Below, piece after piece: positions 1 to 8,010 of a stretch of 42,220 bases of DNA; position 1 is the stretch's first letter; every line of letters begins with the position of its first letter. The translations under genes and the position numbers were made by a program. Under the pieces are notes generated by a model. The model was not told the origin of the DNA. It was given only the letters and a program-made list of their open reading frames with translations, and did no database searches. This DNA comes from an uncultured Lachnospiraceae bacterium. GTDB lineage: Bacteria > Bacillota > Clostridia > Lachnospirales > Lachnospiraceae. The DNA lies in contig CATKXE010000022.1 of the NCBI GenBank assembly GCA_949840465.1, forward strand, positions 1-42,220. The letters run 5' to 3'.

Positions 1-41
1 GGAGAGGAATCGGATACCGGAATAAAAATACCTCTTCTTAC

Positions 42-88
42 AGGCAGGACAAGACAGGAGTTACCACCACGGTCTTGTCCTGCCTTTT
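42..88 (-). terminator. terminator hairpin after the XRE gene
   Basis: Perfect 14-bp inverted repeat: AGGCAGGACAAGAC at 42-55 and its complement at 72-85, followed by TTTT on the plus strand. It lies just beyond the stop of the minus-strand regulator. The T-run is on the plus side, so it may also stop transcripts entering from the left. Confidence 0.75.
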
Positions 89-93
89 AAGGT

Positions 94-357
94 TTACTTC
101 TTCATACTTTCCTCTGGGCCGTCAATCAGGTAATCATAAGAAACTTTAAATACTTCTGAAAGCGCTTTTACTTCCAGGTCTGTTACATATCTTTGGTTCG
201 TTTCGATCCTGGTGATCACATTTTTGTCCATGTCATACCCCCTGAGCTGGAGCATGTAGGCCAGATCCCTCTGAGAATAATTGTTTTTTCTTCTGAGCTC
301 AATGAGCTGCTTGCTGACAAGATTCTTCTTCCCGTCTTCTGTTCTCGGTTTCGGCAT
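94..357 (-). CDS. small XRE/Cro-type helix-turn-helix regulator
   Basis: An 87-residue DNA-binding protein that is almost entirely one Cro/C1-type helix-turn-helix domain. The helix pair around SQRDLAYMLQLRGYDMDKNVITRIE (split here as SQRDLAYMLQ and NVITRIE) and the final SYDYLIDG are typical of the family. An upstream in-frame ATG would add 30 residues, but AAGGAGG lies at the right distance from the ATG at 357, and the extra stretch would be translated through an operator-like palindrome, so the shorter start is chosen. The gene is divergent from the surface-protein gene. It most likely represses itself and perhaps its neighbour; the ligand is unknown. Confidence 0.85.
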   Translation of the reverse strand: MPKPRTEDGKKNLVSKQLIELRRKNNYSQRDLAYMLQLRGYDMDKNVITRIETNQRYVTDLEVKALSEVFKVSYDYLIDGPEESMKK

Positions 358-388
358 TTTAAATTCCTCCTTCTTTTGTCCCGGATTT

Positions 389-435
389 TGCACTTTTGTA
401 GAGTTTAACTCTGAAAGTGCATAAAATAGATTGTA
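389..435 (-). promoter_or_regulatory. candidate promoter and operator of the XRE gene
   Basis: On the minus strand a -10-like TACAAT (430-435 on plus, ATTGTA) precedes a nested palindrome. The outer arms are TGCACTTT (389-396) and AAAGTGCA (414-421); the inner one is GAGTTTAACTC (401-411). It sits over the expected transcription start, just ahead of the ribosome site, as for an autorepressor. No convincing -35 is seen. Confidence 0.5.
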
Positions 436-447
436 AAAGCGAGACAA

Positions 448-702
448 AAGGAATGAAATATAAAAAAATTTAAAATCAATCTTCTGGCTGTGCTTAATTC
501 AAGTTTTGCTATAAAGCCTTAAAGTTGAAGATATATCCAGATTAGTTTTTGGAAAGAATCCTTATCAAAATAACGGAAACAGCCGATAGACAATTATACG
601 GATAGCAGGCCTGTTACGGAGAGCCATACATGCAAATAGCAGAAGGCCTGTTGCCATAAGGTTCATGAAGACAATGTTTTTGCCAGATTATAGGTAAAAG
701 CA
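448..702. other. A+T-rich divergent intergenic region, no gene seen
   Basis: Upstream part of the space between the divergent XRE and surface-protein genes. There are no ORFs with ribosome sites. AGGCCTGTT occurs twice (near 607 and 642), which may be a weak direct repeat. Nothing else is recognised. Confidence 0.4.
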
Positions 703-731
703 TTGAATTTTGTGGATTTTTGTATTATATT
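703..731 (+). promoter_or_regulatory. sigma-A-type promoter of the surface-protein gene
   Basis: TTGAAT (703-708) and TATATT (726-731) are separated by 17 bp. The predicted start is about 40 bp upstream of the ATG at 781. Confidence 0.55.
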
Positions 732-780
732 GAAACATGTAAAAATGTCATAAGAAATAGAATTATGGGGATGTGTTGAG

Positions 781-3700
781 ATGATCAAAGACAAGATAAT
801 ACAGAAAAGAATAAAGGGGAAGGTTTTAGCGGTGGCAATGACGGCGTTTATGGCATCGCTTTTTGTGCCAGTGAGGGCAGATGCGGCGAGTGAGATACCG
901 GCAACCGTAGTATTTGATCATACGGTAAATAACAGTGCATTTAACGGTGGGGAAGAACAAAAACAGAATATAGCAAAGGGATGTTCTACAAATGGAGAGT
1001 GTACCGGCCATACAATAAATTCTTCTCTTACGGATGGAACACAAAGCGTGGTTGTAAGCAGCGGCCATCACTATATAAAACTGGACAGTGCAAATATTAA
1101 AACCACTGCAAGTGTTCTGGAAGTGCGGAGCGGAGCAAGTGTGACCCTTGTTCTAAATGGTGAAAGCAAGTTAGAAAGCGGCGCTGCAGGGATATGTGTA
1201 AAACAAGGTGCGACCCTTAATATTATGGATGAGAACGAAACCTCAAAAGGTACGTTGAAAGTCAAAAGTACCGGAGAGGCAGCTGCGATTGGCGGACAGA
1301 GTATTGGCGACGCGGCGACGGCAGGGACGATTAATATTGAGAGCGGTACAATTATCGCGCAAGGCGGCAACAGGAGCGCCGGTATTGGCGGTTCCGGTAG
1401 GGGTACAGTTGAGAGCATAAAGATCAACGGTGGTACTGTAGTCGCGAAGGGCGGAGATGGTGAAGCTGGCGACCCAAGTATGCCCACTTCGTCAAAACCA
1501 ACAGGCGCGCCTGGCATCGGACATGGAAATATAGGTGCGGGAGGCAATGTTGTAATCAATAACGGTAATGTGACTGCGATTGGCGGGGATCATCATCCAG
1601 GAGGAACAGGACACGCAATGGGGATTTCAGGTGGGAATGTTACTTCAGCAGGAGGTGGAAAGACGGTCATAGTATCTGATGGAATCTATCCGCAGACAAA
1701 TCATGTCAATGCTCTGGTGTGGGATTTGGCAAGAGACCCGAAGACTGGAAATCTTCAGATAAAAGATGCTTCAGGAAATATTACAGATGCAAATCCAGAT
1801 ACTTTTCTGGACGATGTTTTAGGAAGCGGCGAGGTGAAAGTTCCACATGGTAAGATTTGTACAGTATATGGAACTGTAGAAATGCCTGTTGGCTTCGAGA
1901 AGGAGTTCAGTTCAGCCGTTAGTAATGAAACTGTTGGCTACAATAAATTGTATATTCCATCAGGGGCGTCATTTAAGGTTCCGGATGATGCAGTCAATTT
2001 GCCAGGTGGATTTGATTTTTATGGCCTTTTGCAGACAGAAGAAAACAGCATGATCGTTAACCCCGATTTGCTGCATTTTCAAAAAGGAGATTGGTATGTT
2101 GATGAAAACACCAGGTATAAGATAGCGTTCAATCCTTTAAAAGATATTAATATGAAAGGGCCTTTTACTTATAAAGGAGAAGCTTATCAATCGTCCACCC
2201 TTCCGGATAATGAAATATTTGAAGTGGATTCAACACGCTCCGTGCTGATTGACGGTAAAATGAGGGACGTTCCTGTCGATATAGAAGGATTAAAGTGTGA
2301 GTTCGTGTGGAGTAGTAAGGAGACGGGAACAAAACCTGATATTGCTAAAGAGGGTGTTAAACATGCGGGGATATATATTGCGAAATTTGCTTATGGTACT
2401 ACCAAACATGAAGAGGAGTTTACGATAGAGAAGCTTCCTATTACAGATTCTGGGGTTACTATAGACAGAATTCCGGATAAGGAATTTAAGAACAAGGATT
2501 TTGATAATACAGATTTTAACGAGAAGGAGGTAGTTGTAAGGTATAATGATGTTCAGTTAGATGCGAATGTGGATTATACATGGTATACACAGGGACAGAA
2601 GAATGTGACAGATACCGCTACGTTAACCATTCAGGGAGGACGTAATTTCAGCGGCACGCGTGATGTGAGTTTTAGAATAACCGCGCGGGCGATGACTGAC
2701 GAAAATACGGAGATTATATTAAAAAGTGGAAGTACCACCTGGAAGGTGGATAAGGATGGTAATTATATTACGGAATATGATGGGAACCAGCATATACCAG
2801 ATTCGGCTATAGAAAAAGCAAGCGTGAAGATCAGTGAGACGGAGTCGTTGGATGTAGACGGGATCAATTTTGATATGAAGTGTTCCGCTGAGACAGAGGA
2901 AAGCAAGTATGTTGACGCCGGAACTATAACAGTAACCATTACTCCGAAGACGAAGAACTTTACGGGAGAATGTAAAAAAACGTTTATAATCAAGCCGAGA
3001 CCAATAGAGGTTACATCTGTAACACCTGTTGAGACCAGACCATATAACGGAGCCGCCAATATAAGGATCAATGAAGTAGAAGCTGACATTACGGATCCTA
3101 CGGGCGTGAATGCTAACAATATTATTTGGGGCAGAGATGGAACTGCTGACCGGCCGATTGAGTTACCTACAGGTGTAGAAGGAATTATAGCGGAGGGTGG
3201 AAATCCACTGGATATTGCTATTGTAAAAGATAATGGCCAGGAATATGAAGAGGTTTATATTAATGATGATGTCACTCTGGCCGGCAAAGGGGGAAGAAAT
3301 TATACAATAGGCGGAAAATTATATACCAAAACCGGTAATGGTAATGGCAATCAGATTTTGAAGAATGGTATAAAAATTACAGCGCGTGAAGCTCCTGTTA
3401 TTGCATCAATTACTGGAGAAGCAACACCCGATGAGGCTGAACCGCCTAAATTTAGTTGTAATCTTGTTATTACTACCAAAGAAGGGGATGTGATCGATCC
3501 CACCAGTATTATATACTGTTACAGATGTGAGGCTGATGAAGAGCCGCCGGAGGATTTGGGCCTATGGGATCCGAAGACATTAGACACGCTGACCTACGAG
3601 AAACTGGCGCCAAATCAGGAAGAAAGATTTTATATAAGGATTGGCGGTACGCGTAATGTGGCGGCGATGGAGACGCCGGTTCCGTGCACAGTATCAATTC

Positions 3701-5151
3701 CAAAGTATCCCCGCAAAGACGGCCCGACGGATTGTTCGCTGACAGCAAGTGATACTCCAAATGAAAACGGAGAGACCTATAAGTTGACTGTTACGCCGGA
3801 ACAGGACTTTAATGTATCACTTTACCCGGAAGGACGTTACCTCTATAGTTTGAGCGAGGAAGGACCATATACTAACCAGCCGAGTACATTGTTTGATAAT
3901 GTAGCTCCCAATACAGAGTATACCGCATATGTTAAATATGCAGCAACAGACGAATACACAGAAAGTGAAACAGGAACTCCTACGAATTCAGTAAAAACAG
4001 GTGAGGGGACTGTGCAGAAACCGACCGTTACATGCAATGGAACAACCCAAAGCGAGGGCGAGATTCATTTCACAGGCACAGCCAGTGTAACTCTGGAATA
4101 TACCGGGGCAATAGGGGGAACAGAGATTCGTTACACCGTGGATGGTACCCAGCCTACAGCGTCAAGCACTCTGTATGAAGGGGCGTTTGATGTGAGCGAG
4201 AGCGTGACGGTGAATGCATTTGCGATTAAGCCGGGTGTAGCTAACAGTGCAGTAACATCAGTCAAGTTAGTAAAGGATGGCGATACTCCGAACAATCCAT
4301 CATCAGGTACCGAGGTAGAACTCCAGAGACTGACGGAAGAAACAGCGCCTGCGTTACTGGCTGCTACAGAATTGCCTGGCAAGGGAATCGCTACTTTTGA
4401 TGCAGTATCAACTCCGTTGGCAACTCCGATTCTCCAACAGAGAGGATATGAGAATAATAATATCACTTATGCTGATCTTAAGATCAAGATAAAAGGGACA
4501 GACAGGTATGCTACGGAGGAAGACTTCAAGAATGCCGGCGGCACAATCAGGGTAACGGTTACCATAGATCAGCTCAAAGCGATCGGGCTTCCGGCAAGCT
4601 ATGATGGAACAACCCACAATTTTGCAGTAACGCATATGTTTGCTACAGGAGCGAATCTTGGAACTGTAGAGACGATAGGAACGGCGCATAGATTTGCGAA
4701 GTCACAGGATGGAAAATCAATCTCATTTGATATGACAAGTACATCGCCGGTTGCCTTTGGATGGGCGGATGTGAAGAACAGCGATCCAAATCCGGTTGAT
4801 CCAGGGGACAACGAACCTGGAAATCAGGATCCGGGTAACACCGAGGATCCGGGTAACACTGACGATCCGGGCAACCAGAACCAGGGAGATGGCACGAACA
4901 CGGTTGTGGGTGAAGGCGACCCCGGAAATGCAAGCCGGAATGGAGACGGAACTACAACCGGAACCGATGCAGGTACACAGGGCGCGTCCAACGATGCAGC
5001 CAATGCACTCTCCGGCATTATGCCTAAGACCGGCGATCCACTTTCCTTCGTTCCGTGGATTGCAGCGGCAGTAATAAGCGTAGGGGCAATCGGATTTTTC
5101 GCTACCAGAAAGAAAGGTAAGAAAAAACAGGCTGCGAAGAAAAAGAAATAG
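781..5151 (+). CDS. large LPXTG-type cell-wall-anchored surface protein
   Basis: A 1456-residue exported protein. A signal peptide (residues 1-35: KR-rich start, hydrophobic run, ADAA cleavage region) is followed by a glycine-rich repetitive part (about 100-300) with recurring INGGTV/GIGG units, suggesting a beta-helix. Several beta-sandwich modules follow, including MBG-like units near 560-780 and a chitobiase C-terminal-like module near 1115-1165 (RYTVDGTQPTASS). A spacer rich in DPGN repeats (about 1345-1375) leads to the sorting signal MPKTG, a membrane helix and a Lys-rich tail. MPKTG is an LPXTG variant, so a housekeeping sortase should attach it to peptidoglycan; no sortase gene is in the window. 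The role is probably adhesion or glycan binding, but no catalytic domain is evident. The ribosome site is weak (GGGGATG). Confidence 0.85.
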   Translation: MIKDKIIQKRIKGKVLAVAMTAFMASLFVPVRADAASEIPATVVFDHTVNNSAFNGGEEQKQNIAKGCSTNGECTGHTINSSLTDGTQSVVVSSGHHYIKLDSANIKTTASVLEVRSGASVTLVLNGESKLESGAAGICVKQGATLNIMDENETSKGTLKVKSTGEAAAIGGQSIGDAATAGTINIESGTIIAQGGNRSAGIGGSGRGTVESIKINGGTVVAKGGDGEAGDPSMPTSSKPTGAPGIGHGNIGAGGNVVINNGNVTAIGGDHHPGGTGHAMGISGGNVTSAGGGKTVIVSDGIYPQTNHVNALVWDLARDPKTGNLQIKDASGNITDANPDTFLDDVLGSGEVKVPHGKICTVYGTVEMPVGFEKEFSSAVSNETVGYNKLYIPSGASFKVPDDAVNLPGGFDFYGLLQTEENSMIVNPDLLHFQKGDWYVDENTRYKIAFNPLKDINMKGPFTYKGEAYQSSTLPDNEIFEVDSTRSVLIDGKMRDVPVDIEGLKCEFVWSSKETGTKPDIAKEGVKHAGIYIAKFAYGTTKHEEEFTIEKLPITDSGVTIDRIPDKEFKNKDFDNTDFNEKEVVVRYNDVQLDANVDYTWYTQGQKNVTDTATLTIQGGRNFSGTRDVSFRITARAMTDENTEIILKSGSTTWKVDKDGNYITEYDGNQHIPDSAIEKASVKISETESLDVDGINFDMKCSAETEESKYVDAGTITVTITPKTKNFTGECKKTFIIKPRPIEVTSVTPVETRPYNGAANIRINEVEADITDPTGVNANNIIWGRDGTADRPIELPTGVEGIIAEGGNPLDIAIVKDNGQEYEEVYINDDVTLAGKGGRNYTIGGKLYTKTGNGNGNQILKNGIKITAREAPVIASITGEATPDEAEPPKFSCNLVITTKEGDVIDPTSIIYCYRCEADEEPPEDLGLWDPKTLDTLTYEKLAPNQEERFYIRIGGTRNVAAMETPVPCTVSIPKYPRKDGPTDCSLTASDTPNENGETYKLTVTPEQDFNVSLYPEGRYLYSLSEEGPYTNQPSTLFDNVAPNTEYTAYVKYAATDEYTESETGTPTNSVKTGEGTVQKPTVTCNGTTQSEGEIHFTGTASVTLEYTGAIGGTEIRYTVDGTQPTASSTLYEGAFDVSESVTVNAFAIKPGVANSAVTSVKLVKDGDTPNNPSSGTEVELQRLTEETAPALLAATELPGKGIATFDAVSTPLATPILQQRGYENNNITYADLKIKIKGTDRYATEEDFKNAGGTIRVTVTIDQLKAIGLPASYDGTTHNFAVTHMFATGANLGTVETIGTAHRFAKSQDGKSISFDMTSTSPVAFGWADVKNSDPNPVDPGDNEPGNQDPGNTEDPGNTDDPGNQNQGDGTNTVVGEGDPGNASRNGDGTTTGTDAGTQGASNDAANALSGIMPKTGDPLSFVPWIAAAVISVGAIGFFATRKKGKKKQAAKKKK

Positions 5152-5209
5152 GCATACTATCTTATGAAGCTATAAGGTAGAAAAGCTGAAGACAGAAAAC
5201 AGTGACTGA

Positions 5210-5238
5210 CAGGGTATACATATATGTATACCCTGTTT
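5210..5238 (+). terminator. palindromic terminator after the surface-protein gene
   Basis: Perfect 26-nt palindrome with arms CAGGGTATACATA and its complement (5210-5235), followed by TTT. The T-run is short, so efficiency is uncertain. Confidence 0.55.
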
Positions 5239-5351
5239 GACTCATGGTTCGAATATGTGTAGACGGTAACTGCCATAGAAAAAAATTTGATTATTGTGGT
5301 GTATAAAGCTCTTGAAGAGTGCAGAAAAAATGACATTGTTGTAATTGCATA

Positions 5352-5380
5352 TTGTAAGATATTACTAATTGTAGTATTAT
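5352..5380 (+). promoter_or_regulatory. promoter of a possible small RNA
   Basis: TTGTAA (5352-5357), 17 bp, then TATTAT (5375-5380). Transcription would start near 5387 and run into the strong terminator ending at 5465. Confidence 0.5.
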
Positions 5381-5386
5381 TTCTAT

Positions 5387-5465
5387 ATGGCGCAGAAATT
5401 TATTGGTTACAGGTGATTTAATCCTTTGAAAGTATATTTAAAGGATTTTATTGCCTGTTTTTTTT
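5387..5465 (+). ncRNA. candidate small RNA of about 80 nt
   Basis: Bounded by a good promoter and a two-part terminator stem: ACAGG/CCTGT outside (5409-5413, 5454-5458) and AATCCTTT/AAAGGATT inside, with eight T's at 5458-5465. It contains an eight-codon ORF beginning at 5387 (MAQKFIGYR, stop) that has no room for a ribosome site. It lies between the surface-protein gene and the SLATT-nitrilase pair. It could be an sRNA, an attenuator-like leader or a leftover; no family is recognised. Confidence 0.4.
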
Positions 5466-5683
5466 ATAGAAGGCGACGTTATATCAGTGTTGAAAGTCAG
5501 CTTGCTGCGGGGTCTTTGACTTTAGAGGAAGAACAACATGTGTAACGCTGTTTGACGGTGATTATCACAGAAGCAGGATGGTATCGGATATCTTTTCCTG
5601 CAATATTTACACGAGAAGCTTTTCCATAAAAAACAGGGAGATAAGGCATACAAGAATAATAGGATCAAATAGGGAGGCAGTTT
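5466..5683. other. intergenic, no gene recognised
   Basis: Leader region of the SLATT gene. It contains an AAAGTCA/TGACTTT inverted repeat around 5494-5525 and GGGAGG (about 5672) as ribosome site for the next gene. No convincing promoter is identified. Confidence 0.35.
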
Positions 5684-6205
5684 ATGAGATGGCTGATGAA
5701 TAAAATTTTTCCTTGTCGTGAAAGCGACACCTTTTTTGAGCAAATTCAGTATGGGAAGGAACCGGAAGAGATATGCGGCATGCGCACAAGGAATTGCCTG
5801 GAATGGTATATGCGGAAGGCTATTTTTTATAAAAGGATGTTCTACATATTATCGATCATTAATCTGGCAGTCCCTTTGGCAAGCACAGTGCTTATGGCTA
5901 TAGATGAGGATACGAGGGTGGGGATCGTTTTTGCTGCCGTTACATCCTTATCGGCCTCTTTGCTGGCGCTTTATGATATGAGGGAAAAGTGGATCATGTA
6001 CCGGACTGCTGCGGAGAACATCAAGAGCCAGTATTGCCTATATTGTGGAAAGGTGTTTCCATATGAAAGAGAGGATGCGCATACAAAGTATCTTTTAACG
6101 CTGGAGGAATATATGGCAGGCGTCCATATTCAATGGTATGGTTTGCAGAAAGAAAAAAGTGATAAGGGAAAACAGGAAGATAAAGGGGAGCAGAAGAATG
6201 AGTAA
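5684..6205 (+). CDS. SLATT/DUF4231-type two-helix membrane protein
   Basis: A 173-residue protein with two adjacent membrane helices (about 51-72 and 78-98), then a cytosolic helical tail bearing the family pattern KW-xx-YR-xx-AE-x-IKSQ and ending in a charged Lys/Glu-rich stretch. This is the arrangement of SLATT (SMODS- and SLOG-associated two-TM) and DUF4231 proteins. Many of these are predicted membrane-disrupting effectors of nucleotide-signalled immunity. GGGAGG seven bases before ATG supports the start. Only 35 bp separate it from the nitrilase-fold gene, so the two are probably co-transcribed and work together. An effector role is inference. The region is A+T-richer than the genes beyond 9.7 kb, consistent with acquisition. 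Confidence 0.75.
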   Translation: MRWLMNKIFPCRESDTFFEQIQYGKEPEEICGMRTRNCLEWYMRKAIFYKRMFYILSIINLAVPLASTVLMAIDEDTRVGIVFAAVTSLSASLLALYDMREKWIMYRTAAENIKSQYCLYCGKVFPYEREDAHTKYLLTLEEYMAGVHIQWYGLQKEKSDKGKQEDKGEQKNE

Positions 6206-6240
6206 TCTCGAACCGTCAAGGGGTTGATGCTAATAGGAGG

Positions 6241-7746
6241 GTGTCTGACACGATAAAGCAGATGAAAGATGTACAAGCATTATTAGAGGAAGCACGGAAT
6301 ATATATGATATACTGGTAAGCTTTTATGAGTTGATAGACGATGAAGGACAACCGAGTGCCATTCACGATTATTATTGCAATCTGGGAAATAAAACATATG
6401 GGAAAGTTAACTTCCTATTAGACGCACTGTTAAATGATGATATTTCATTTAAAAAGTTTAAGTCCGAGTTGTCAGTGCTTCTCGAAAGGATGCAGGATAC
6501 CCGTATATATGTGTATGTTTTGTTATATTTTGATCAAGTATTCCGTGACAGAGAACAGTATAGCCATTTGAAGTTTGACAGGTGCTTAAAAGGGGTGCCG
6601 CTATTTTATGTGGGGCCGCTGAATCTGAATCAACAAAAATACAGATTATATTTGATGCCCAAAGATCATTTGCTCAAAGTAGGAGAGGCTTATCATCGAA
6701 TCAACTACAGGCATATCAACAGAGGAGATCCATCTGACATATTTTCTGACATAGACAGCTATAAAATCATTAGAAATAATGTGAAAATGTATGAAGTAAC
6801 AATCAAGAGTTATGAGCAGGATTTTTGGGAGGATAAAGCAAAGGAGAGTATACGTGTGGCGGTGATTCCGCTGGACAGGAAAAAGTGGTTTCGAGTGCAG
6901 TGTGATGAGACGGGAAAACGGCATGGCTATTTTAATATTTTAGATGAGACGGAAAAAATTGATAGAATTAACCAGAAATACAAGGATATGATTGACCGTA
7001 TCTATCAGGAGAATATAGATATTGCAGTCTTTCCGGAACTGTCGATGAATCGAAAAACAGAGGCGGAAATTAAAAAATATTTAGCGGAAAAGGCTGTTTC
7101 ACAGCCTGACGGTACATTAAAATTATTATTTATGGGTTCCTTGTGGGATGACGGGAAAAATGAGTGTGTTTTGTTTTCAGGAAATGGAAGCGTATTGCTG
7201 CGGAATCAGAAGAGAAGTCCGTTTTCCTTTCAGAGTAAGGGGAAAGAATACAGGGAAAATCTGAAGGAGAGGACTCAAAAACATGAACTATTAGATGTTG
7301 AGGGGCTGGGAAGAATACTTTATGTAATATGTAAAGACGATCTGGATGATTTGCCGCAGGTATCCTTTTGGAATGAGTATAAAGTCGGCATGGAAATAAT
7401 CTCTGCATTTTCAGCATCGGTTTCTTACTTTGTAAGGCAGATGAAAAGATTTGCAGAAGATTATTTGGGCGTAAGCCTGTTGGCAAACAGCTGTGAACCC
7501 AGATCGAAACAAGAAGAAACAGATCTAGGATATCTTATGATTCCGGCAATGAGAAAAAAGCCGCCAATACAGACAGAAGGGGTGGGGATTCCGTATCAAT
7601 GCAGGCCGGACTGTATAAAAAGCTGCCAGTTTTGCCACTGTATGCACATATTTGAACTGAATACGAATCAATTATTTGAATCGGAGGAGAAAAAACATAT
7701 GATTGTTTCCTACACAAGTGATACTAGTACAGCATTGCATTCATAA
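6241..7746 (+). CDS. nitrilase-fold protein with a helical N-terminal domain
   Basis: A 501-residue protein. Residues 1-200 are helical and unrecognised. Residues about 203-430 match the carbon-nitrogen hydrolase fold with its triad in order: E266 (AVFPELS), K324 (NQKRSP) and C364 (VICKDD), at normal family spacing. A Cys-rich patch follows (about 458-472: CRPDC, CQFCHC), possibly metal-binding. Nitrilase domains occur fused to reverse transcriptases in some antiphage systems; here no polymerase motif such as YxDD is present. It follows a two-TM SLATT gene, which suggests a membrane effector controlled by an enzyme. The start is uncertain: GTG 6241 directly abuts AGGAGG, while ATG 6262 is 21 bases away. 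The last nine codons lie in an inverted-repeat element, so the native C-terminus may be lost. The substrate is unknown. Confidence 0.75.
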   Translation: MSDTIKQMKDVQALLEEARNIYDILVSFYELIDDEGQPSAIHDYYCNLGNKTYGKVNFLLDALLNDDISFKKFKSELSVLLERMQDTRIYVYVLLYFDQVFRDREQYSHLKFDRCLKGVPLFYVGPLNLNQQKYRLYLMPKDHLLKVGEAYHRINYRHINRGDPSDIFSDIDSYKIIRNNVKMYEVTIKSYEQDFWEDKAKESIRVAVIPLDRKKWFRVQCDETGKRHGYFNILDETEKIDRINQKYKDMIDRIYQENIDIAVFPELSMNRKTEAEIKKYLAEKAVSQPDGTLKLLFMGSLWDDGKNECVLFSGNGSVLLRNQKRSPFSFQSKGKEYRENLKERTQKHELLDVEGLGRILYVICKDDLDDLPQVSFWNEYKVGMEIISAFSASVSYFVRQMKRFAEDYLGVSLLANSCEPRSKQEETDLGYLMIPAMRKKPPIQTEGVGIPYQCRPDCIKSCQFCHCMHIFELNTNQLFESEEKKHMIVSYTSDTSTALHS

Positions 7747-7892
7747 CCGAGTAAATAGCGCTCGCTGTTCACACCATCGCGGCGTTGGAGTCAGTCAACG
7801 ATGCTACCGGCATCGCCTCCTTCCTCCGCCTTGCGCTGCTGTAAACATCAGACGCTATTTACTTCGGAATTAATGCAACGCTGTACCAGGTT
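7722..7892. repeat. long imperfect inverted-repeat element
   Basis: The left arm (about 7724-7760, TAGTACAGCATTGCATT then AGTAAATAGCG) is closely matched in reverse by the right arm (about 7853-7889, CGCTATTTACTTCGG then AATGCAACGCTGTACCA). The interior contains smaller hairpins such as GATGC/GCATC (7800-7815) and CGTTG/CAACG. It resembles a non-autonomous mobile repeat (MITE- or REP-like) rather than a terminator, since no T-run follows. It covers the stop codon of the nitrilase-fold gene. A structured RNA is the alternative. Confidence 0.65.
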
Positions 7893-7938
7893 ATAAACTC
7901 AAAAAATACTGCATATAATAGAAATTTCAAAGATATTA

Positions 7939-7995
7939 TTGAAAATTTTGCAAATATTCTTTATAATACTAACATAACGTTAACTGTTTGTTAAC
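7939..7995 (+). promoter_or_regulatory. promoter and operator of the winged-helix gene
   Basis: TTGAAA (7939-7944), 17 bp, TATAAT (7962-7967): a near-ideal promoter. Just past the predicted start are two GTTAAC sites (7979-7984 and 7990-7995) separated by five bases, symmetric overall and well placed for autorepression by the product. Confidence 0.65.
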
Positions 7996-8010
7996 TGTGG
8001 AGGTGGAGAT

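Noticed and set aside
5684..7746. Hidden reverse transcriptase joined to the nitrilase
   Set aside because: No YxDD or other RT motif in the N-terminal 200 residues or in upstream frames.
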